Shown here in pieces: positions 58,024 through 64,000 of a stretch of DNA of 64,000 bases. The position numbers were made by a program, and so were the translations under genes. The stretch lies in NCBI GenBank assembly GCA_936432065.2, contig OW386293.2:64869965-64933964 (forward strand). The letters are read 5' to 3'. The notes under the pieces were generated by a model, which did no database searches, was not told where the DNA came from, and worked only from the letters and a program-made list of their open reading frames with translations. The DNA comes from Rutpela maculata (lineage: Eukaryota > Arthropoda > Insecta > Coleoptera > Cerambycidae). Every line of letters begins with the position of its first letter. Positions within the stretch are counted from its first letter, which is position 1.

Positions 58024-61000
58024 TTGCCTGACAATGACGACCGCGAGACACATGGACGCTTTGAGTGGACAGATGAGCTGAGGAATGATCTTCTGCTGTG
58101 CTACGAAAGCAGTGAGCCCGCACGAAGGGGGTACATGGCGCGAATGCATGCTCTGTGGTGTGAAAGACACCCGGAGCACAGCGCCTTCACGTCGCAAAAT
58201 CTGCGTGGTTATGTATCCCACCTTCGTAGCAGGGGCTACGTGAGAGCTGTTCATCAGCCGGTAAATGAGGCGGTTGAAGATCCGCTGAATGAACTGGTTG
58301 AGGAGGCAGTTCTAGACGTTCCACCAACACCAGAGGGCCTCAACACAAGAAGGGGGTTACACTACATCAGACCCCCCAGATCAAAAGACCTAGCCAGAGT
58401 GGATGCTGAACTTCGTGAAGCGATACCAGAAGGGGCTGACATCTGGCGCATAAACTGCGCCGTATACGCTGCTGCACAACGCTTAACCCCGGGGGAGAGG
58501 CGAAACACTGCCTCCCCACAGGAGAGAGCGGAGCGGCGTATACATAAGATGGAAGCCAAGATCCGGTCGGCGAGGCAACATGCATCCCGTATCCAATGTG
58601 TGATGGATTATATGGCGGCCAATAAGACATTCACGCCTAAAGTTAGGCGCATAGCCGCCAATTTAAGACGCGTCCATCACACACTGAATGGGGCAGTGCT
58701 GCGAACCACCAAACAGCACTGCCTTGATCGGATACGGATGCTAGTGACTTGTAGAAAGTCACTAGTGAGGCGGGCGATGGGGCTGGCGGAAAACAATTTA
58801 TTCCGCAAAAAGCCCTCGCGCCTTTTCGAACCGCCTCAGCGTGTTGTAGAGAATCCGCCGACTGTAGATCAGGTGGAAAACTTCTGGAAAACGCTCTACG
58901 GACAGAAGCTCCCACTCAACAGAGACACTCCAGCCCTGGCACACTTTGAAGCCTTTTGCCAAAGGTTTCAACAACCAAACGAGGTGTGCCAACCAATAAC
59001 CCCAGAAGAGGTTCAAAGAGCTCTTGAGGGCTCTAAGAACTTTGCTGCTCCAGGTCCCGATGGGATAAATAACTTTTGGTGGAAAAAGTTTTCCAGTACC
59101 CACCACCATTTGGCCAGAATTTTTAATTCATGGCTAAATGGGGAGCAGCAAATTCCTTCTTGGGTTGTCGAAGGGCGGACAGTGCTGATCCCGAAGAACG
59201 GAGATTTGTCTAACCCAAAAAATTACCGGCCGATAACTTGCTTAAACGCATGCTACAAGTTGTTTACACGCATCTTGTACATGCGGGTGCTCCAAGCAGT
59301 TGAATGGGTTTACGAACGGATATATGAGCAACGAGGGTCAAAGAGAGGTGTCGCTGGCTGCAAGGAGAACCTGCTGATCGACAGATGTATCACGCAGGAC
59401 TCCGTACAGTATAAGCGTAACCTCTCTATGGCCTGGATCGACTACCGCAAGGCATTTAATATGACATCCCATGGGCTTATTGTCCACTTGCTCAGATGTC
59501 TTGCGGTGCCCGGTCCCGTAGTGAGATGTATCGAAGAACTCATGCCGCTCTGGAGGACTCGCTTTACCATAACATCGGGTAATAGCAGAGTCCAGACAGA
59601 GCCGGTATTGTTCAGAAGGGGAGTATTTCAGGGAGATTCCCTAAGCCCCCTTCTGTTTTGCATCTCACTACTGCCATTATCCGTTTCGCTGCGAAATACC
59701 CGTGGCTACAACTGCGGTACCCCCGGCGATAGGAGGCATAAGGTCACCCATCTGTTTTACATGGATGACCTTAAACTTTATGCCTCCGGAGAGAGGGATT
59801 TACGCCAGTCCCTCAGGGTGGTACAGGAGTACACGCAGGCTGTCGGCATGGAATTTGGGTTGGACAAGTGTGCACTAGTCCACCTCAAGAGAGGACGATG
59901 TAGTGACTACGGAGAGGATGCGCAGCTTGTGGACGGAAGCATCTTACATCATATAGATGCCGGAGAGTCGTACACTTACTTGGGTGTCGAGCAACGCTCC
60001 ACCCAAGAAGTGAGTGTAGTAAAAAACGCTCTCCGTGGCAAGTATCAGCACCGACTCCGACAGATCTGGTCTTCAGAACTGTCGGGGAAGAACAAGGTGT
60101 CTGCTACCAATATGCTTGCCGTTCCGATCCTTCTCTACTCCTTCGGAGTAATTAAATGAAATCAAGCGGAGCTGCGTCAACTCGATGTAGGAACCCGAAA
60201 AAAGATGCATCTCTATAGGAGTTTGCACCCTAAATCGTCCGTTCCACGGTTATATCTCCCACGACATCGGGGAGGCCGTGGACTCTTGAGTTTGGAGAGT
60301 CTCCATAACAGAATGGTTCTGGATGGAGCCTGTAAGTTCATAAGGAGTTCGGATCCCCTCCTCTGCATGGTCCGAGACCATGAAAGTGCAGGATTAGGAG
60401 CCTTTTTGTTTAAGGCAGCTCGCAGAGCCGCCGATGAACTCGGTCTGGTCTTCGACGCTGAGCGGGTTAACCAAGACTCTGTCACCAGGTTGGAACCTGC
60501 TCGGCAAAAAGCCCAAGTCAAAGCTGCTGAAATTGATCTATTTCTGCAGCGACACTCGGATAAGCCATTGCACGTCATTGTTGCAGGACCTGCCACAGGG
60601 CACCGGAGACATTAATGCATTTGCTGTCGGCTTGTCCAGTATATGCAGTCTCGGCCTATACCCAGAGGCACGACGCAGCATTACGAATGCTTTATTATCA
60701 CTTAAGGCACTCGTATGGGATAGACGAGACACCAGTGCTGCCTTACGCTCCGGGGGATATTGAGTCCGTTGTGGTAAATGAGAAGTGTCTAATTTATTGG
60801 AACTACTCGTTTCCCCACCGTCAGGCAAATACAAGCTAATAATCCTGACATGGTACTCCTCGACCACCAACTCAAGACAATGTTTGTCGTGGAGTTCTCG
60901 GCTCCCGCGGAGAATAACATTGTCTTGAAGGAGGAGGAAAAACGGACGAAATATCGAGATTTGTTCTTCGAGCTCCGCAGGCTTTACCCTGGCCATACTG

Positions 61001-61140
61001 TTAAGCTAGTGGTCCTGGTCATAGGAGCCCTAGGTAGAACGAGACACACACTGCTTTCAGAACTAAAGATCATACCGGCATGCCGAAATTCGGCAGAGAT
61101 CTTAGCCGGCAGGATGCAAAAGGCCATTATCCTCGGCTAA
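58024..61140 (+). pseudogene. R4-type single ORF of element Z
   Basis: Open for 711 codons from TTG at 58,024 (ATG in copy W) to TGA at 60,157, where relatives have TGG. N-terminal domain RFEWTDELRNDLLLCYESSE (possible Myb-like helices), basic linker, RT with APGPDGINNFWW, NYRPITCLNACYKLF, MAWIDYRKAFNM (Asn where others have the first catalytic Asp), GVFQGDSLSPLLFCISLLP, FYMDDLKLYA, KYLGVEQ-like YTYLGVEQRST. After the stop it continues to HSDKPLH, then lacks ~200 bp that include the FAFLR block and much of the finger. The nuclease core has NPDMVLLDHQLKTMFVVE. A stop near 61,138 removes the C-terminus. Confidence 0.9.
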
Positions 61141-61291
61141 TTACGTCTACTCAGGGCACACGATTCTCGGACCCAGTAGTCACTCACCCCACGGACGTGG
61201 GGAGTGGCTGCCGGTACTACCAGCTCCCCTCTGTGAGTGTCGGAGCCACAGAGTATAAAGAGTGACTGGCTTTTATAAACTTAAAAAAAAA

Positions 61292-61292
<1 letters not shown>

Positions 61293-61343
<51 letters not shown>
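61293..61343. repeat. (AAT)n tract between R4 elements Z and W
   Basis: About 17 units with one ACT interruption. Element W starts in it at 61,344. Confidence 0.95.
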
Positions 61344-61344
<1 letters not shown>

Positions 61345-64000
61345 GCAGGAGAGGCTAACCGTTATCTATCTAGCCTTTGGTGAGTAGCGCCACCACTTAC
61401 TCCAGCTGGGGGTGCAAAACCGAACCGGCAGCCCTAGCGCACCCGGGAGGGGAAAGCGCTTTCCCCTCTGGTGTCGGTCGTGGGCTTGTTGGGCTAACCA
61501 CCCACAAGCCCGATCCTCCGGTTCCAATTGGCCGAAGACAGGGCCCCCACGATCGACCCCGTTCGGATAGGGGTCAAGGGCAAGGTGGTGGGGCCCAACA
61601 GGGAAGGATGCCCATTGATGACGACCGCTATAACCAAGGACGCTTTGAGTGGACAGATGAACTGAGAGACGACCTGATGCACTGTTATGAAAGCAGTGAA
61701 CCCGGCCGAAGGGGGTACATGGCGCGAATGCATGCTCTGTGGTGTGAAAACCACCCAGAACATGACGCCTTCACACCTCAGAACCTACGTGATTATGTAT
61801 CCCACCTTCGTGCTAGAGGCTATGTCAGAGCTGCTCCTCAGCCAGTGAATGAGGTGGCCGAACAGCCACCGAACGAACCGGTTGAGGAAGCGGTTCCCAT
61901 CGTTCCACCAACACCAGAGGGTCTCAGTACCAGACGGGGGTTGCACAACATAAAACTCCCCGGGCCACAAGATCTGGCCAGAGTGGATGCAGAACTTCGT
62001 GCAGCGCTACCAGAAGAGGCTGACATCTGGCACATAAATTGTGCCGTGTATGCTGCCGCTCAACGCTTGTCTCAAGTGGAGAGGCGAAATACTACCTCTC
62101 CACAAGAAAGAGCGGGACGGCGCATACAGAAGATGGAAGCCAAGATCCGGTCGGCGAGGCAACACGCATCCCGTATCCAATGTGTGATGGACTATATGGC
62201 AGCCAATAGGCCTTTCACGCCTAAAGTGCGGCGAGTAGCTGCCAACTTAAGACGCGTCCATCACACACTTAATGGGGCAGTGCTGCAAACCACCAAACAG
62301 CACTGCCTCGACAGGATACGGATGCTAGTGTCTTGTAAGAAGTCACTAGTGAGGAGGGCGAGGGGGCTAGCGGAAAATCAACTTTTCCGCAAAAAGCCCT
62401 CGCGCCTTTTCGAACCGCCTCAGCGTGTTGCTGAAAATCCGCCGACTGCAGATCAGGTGGAAAACTTCTGGAAAACGTTGTACGAACAGAAGCTTCCACT
62501 CAACAGAGACTCTCCAGCCCTGGCACACTTTGAAACCTTTAGCCAAAGGTTTCGCCAACCACACGAGGTGTGCCAACCAATAACCCCAGAAGAGGTTCGA
62601 AGAGCTCTTGAGGGCTCTAAGAACTTTGCAGCTCCAGGTCCCGACGGGATAAATAACTTTTGGTGGAAAAAGTTATCGAGTACCCACCACCATTTGGCCA
62701 GAATTTTTAATGCCTGGCTAAATGGGGAGCAGCAAATTCCTTCTTGGGTTGTTGAGGGGCGGACAGTGCTGATCCCCAAGAACGGAGATTTGTCTAATCC
62801 AAAGAACTACCGCCCGATAACCTGTTTAAACGCATGTTACAAAGTGTTTACACGCATTTTGTACATGCGGGTGCTCCACGCAGTTGAACCGGTTTACGAA
62901 CGGATACATGAGCAACGAGGGTCGAAGAGAGGTGTCGCTGGCTGCAAGGAGAACCTGCTGATTGACAGATGTGTCACGCAGGACTCCGTGCAGTATAAGC
63001 GGAACCTCTCCATGGCCTGGATCGACTACCGCAAGGCATTTGACATGACATCTCATGAGCTTATTTTACACTTGCTCCAATGCCTTGCGGTACCCGGTCC
63101 CGTAGTGAGATGTATTGAAGAACTGATGCCGCTCTGGAGGACTCGCTTTACTATAACATCCGGTAACGATAGAGTCCAGACGGAGCCGGTATCGTTCAGA
63201 AGGGGAGTATTTCAGGGAGACTCCCTCAGCCCCCTTCTGTTTTGCATCTCACTACTGCCATTATCCGTTTCGCTCCGGAAAACCCGTGGATACAACTGCG
63301 GTACCCCCGGCGATAGGAGGCATAAGGTCACCCATTTGTTTTATATGGATGACCTTAAACTTTATGCCTCCGGAGATAGGGACCTACACCAGTCCCTTAA
63401 GGTGGTACAGGAGTACACGCAGGCTGTCGGTATGGAGTTCGGGTTGGACAAATGTGCACTGGTCCATCTCAAGAGAGGACGATGCGGGGACTACGGAGAG
63501 GACGCGCAGCTCGTAGACGGAAGCATCTTACATCATCTAGATGCCGGAGAGTTGTACACTTACTTGGGTGTCGAGCAACGCTCCACCCAAGAAGTGAGTG
63601 TAGTGAAAAACGCTCTCCGCGGCAAGTATCAGCACCGACTCCGACAGATTTGGTCTTCAGAACTGTCGGGGAAGAACAAGGTGGCTGCTACCAACATGCT
63701 TGCCGTTCCGATCCTTCTCCACTCCTTTGGAGTGGTGAAATGGAACCGAGAGGAGTTGCGTCAACTCGATGTAGGAACCCGCAAGAAGATGCATCTCAAT
63801 AGGAGTTTGCATCCTAAATCGTCCGTTCCACGGTTATACCTCCCACGACATCGGGGAGGCCGTGGACTCTTGAGTTTGGAGAGTCTCCATAACAGGATGG
63901 TTCTGGATGGAGCCTGTAAGATTATCAGGAGTTCGGATCCCCTCCTCTGCATGGTCCGAGACCATGAAAGTGCAGGGGTAGGAGCGTTTTTGTTTAAGGC
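61344..64000 (+). mobile_element. R4/Dong-type element W, 5'-complete, runs off the window
   Basis: Begins AGCAGGAGAGGCT after (AAT)n, with a 264-bp structured 5' UTR, then an unbroken ORF to the window edge. It is the best preserved copy in the cluster. Confidence 0.93.
61608..64000 (+). CDS. R4-type reverse transcriptase/endonuclease ORF, intact as far as visible (copy W)
   Basis: ATG at 61,608 (MPIDDDRYNQGRFEWTDEL) and no stop for 797 codons to the window end; I read every codon. N-terminal domain with the RFEWTDEL and CYESSEPGRRGY blocks (possible Myb-like DNA-binding fold), a linker with EEAVPIVPPTPEG-type prolines, an RKMEAKIRSARQ-like basic helix, then RT: APGPDGINNFWWKK near residue 343, NYRPITCLNACYKVF, LSMAWIDYRKAFDM (first Asp), GVFQGDSLSPLLFCISLLP, catalytic FYMDDLKLYA near 577, YTYLGVEQRST, GGRGLLSLESLH near 755. 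The zinc finger and endonuclease should follow beyond 64,000. Both RT catalytic sites are intact, unlike in copy Z. The start is supported because the ATG sits where homology between copies begins. Confidence 0.93.
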   Translation, partial: MPIDDDRYNQGRFEWTDELRDDLMHCYESSEPGRRGYMARMHALWCENHPEHDAFTPQNLRDYVSHLRARGYVRAAPQPVNEVAEQPPNEPVEEAVPIVPPTPEGLSTRRGLHNIKLPGPQDLARVDAELRAALPEEADIWHINCAVYAAAQRLSQVERRNTTSPQERAGRRIQKMEAKIRSARQHASRIQCVMDYMAANRPFTPKVRRVAANLRRVHHTLNGAVLQTTKQHCLDRIRMLVSCKKSLVRRARGLAENQLFRKKPSRLFEPPQRVAENPPTADQVENFWKTLYEQKLPLNRDSPALAHFETFSQRFRQPHEVCQPITPEEVRRALEGSKNFAAPGPDGINNFWWKKLSSTHHHLARIFNAWLNGEQQIPSWVVEGRTVLIPKNGDLSNPKNYRPITCLNACYKVFTRILYMRVLHAVEPVYERIHEQRGSKRGVAGCKENLLIDRCVTQDSVQYKRNLSMAWIDYRKAFDMTSHELILHLLQCLAVPGPVVRCIEELMPLWRTRFTITSGNDRVQTEPVSFRRGVFQGDSLSPLLFCISLLPLSVSLRKTRGYNCGTPGDRRHKVTHLFYMDDLKLYASGDRDLHQSLKVVQEYTQAVGMEFGLDKCALVHLKRGRCGDYGEDAQLVDGSILHHLDAGELYTYLGVEQRSTQEVSVVKNALRGKYQHRLRQIWSSELSGKNKVAATNMLAVPILLHSFGVVKWNREELRQLDVGTRKKMHLNRSLHPKSSVPRLYLPRHRGGRGLLSLESLHNRMVLDGACKIIRSSDPLLCMVRDHESAGVGAFLFK

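Larger units (their letters stand above)
54651..59630 (+). repeat. Right arm of a ~5-kb inverted duplication
   Basis: Mirror of 48,666-53,632; 13 bp longer, partly owing to a longer A tract at 56,600-56,625. The 1,018-bp spacer between the arms (53,633-54,650) holds the rest of X' and most of the hairpin element. CC at 54,651-54,652 is shared by both sides of the inner junction. Confidence 0.93.
57757..61292 (+). mobile_element. R4/Dong-type element Z, full-length span, inactivated
   Basis: From AGCAGGAGGGGCT at 57,757 to an A tail at 61,283-61,292, flanked by AT/AAT tracts. At ~3.5 kb it shows the full layout: 5' UTR ~267 bp, one ORF, ~150-bp 3' UTR. The ORF has a stop at 60,157, an internal deletion near 60,575, a one-base insertion near 60,815 and a stop at 61,138. 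Confidence 0.92.

Overview
This window looks like a piece of an AT-rich insect genome (possibly a beetle; I cannot fix the species) made almost entirely of transposable elements, satellites and microsatellites. I found no convincing host gene, tRNA or rRNA. Nearly every long open frame belongs to a retrotransposon, and many apparent frames are spurious products of simple repeats.

Region by region. 1-3.4 kb: AT-rich sequence with copies of a ~285-bp repeat. 3,454-10,497: a decayed Ty3/gypsy LTR element on the minus strand with very short 170-bp LTRs, a GTAC target duplication, PPT and PBS. It carries a small extra frame for a putatively myristoylated one-pass membrane protein and is interrupted by two later insertions. 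11.1-16.1 kb: satellite copies, a candidate ~2.2-kb inverted-repeat DNA element and ~150-bp tandem repeats. 16,133-29,573: two direct, almost identical 6.72-kb units, each made of a ~1.43-kb 18-19-bp minisatellite, noncoding sequence, an array of ~150-bp repeats in both orientations, and the 3' part of an I-superfamily non-LTR element. The second unit runs on into the rest of that element (to about 33.3 kb; ORF1 with three zinc knuckles, ORF2 with APE, RT and RNase H). 34-42 kb: decayed non-LTR fragments, foldback DNA and other repeats. 42.7-43.15 kb: a TAGAA pentamer array followed by AAT repeats.

43,151-64,000: a dense cluster of GC-richer site-specific non-LTR elements of the R4/Dong type (one ORF; RT with FYMDD; C-terminal CCHC finger; PD-(D/E)xK-like endonuclease). 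They are mostly head to tail and separated by (AAT)n or A-rich tracts, which matches the known TAA-repeat targeting of Dong. Inside the cluster, 48,666-53,632 and 54,651-59,630 form a ~5-kb inverted duplication. Its junctions fall in a small composite hairpin element that carries a perfect 52-bp palindrome. The same family is also inserted in the gypsy integrase region. The last copy (61,344 to the window edge) is open for all ~797 visible codons and may be a full-length, potentially active element.

Nothing here forms an operon-like host system. The biology is genome-parasite ecology: nested insertion, target-specific stacking of R4 elements, palindrome-associated rearrangement and segmental duplication. 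Both large duplications could be partly assembly artefacts, and I flag them as such.
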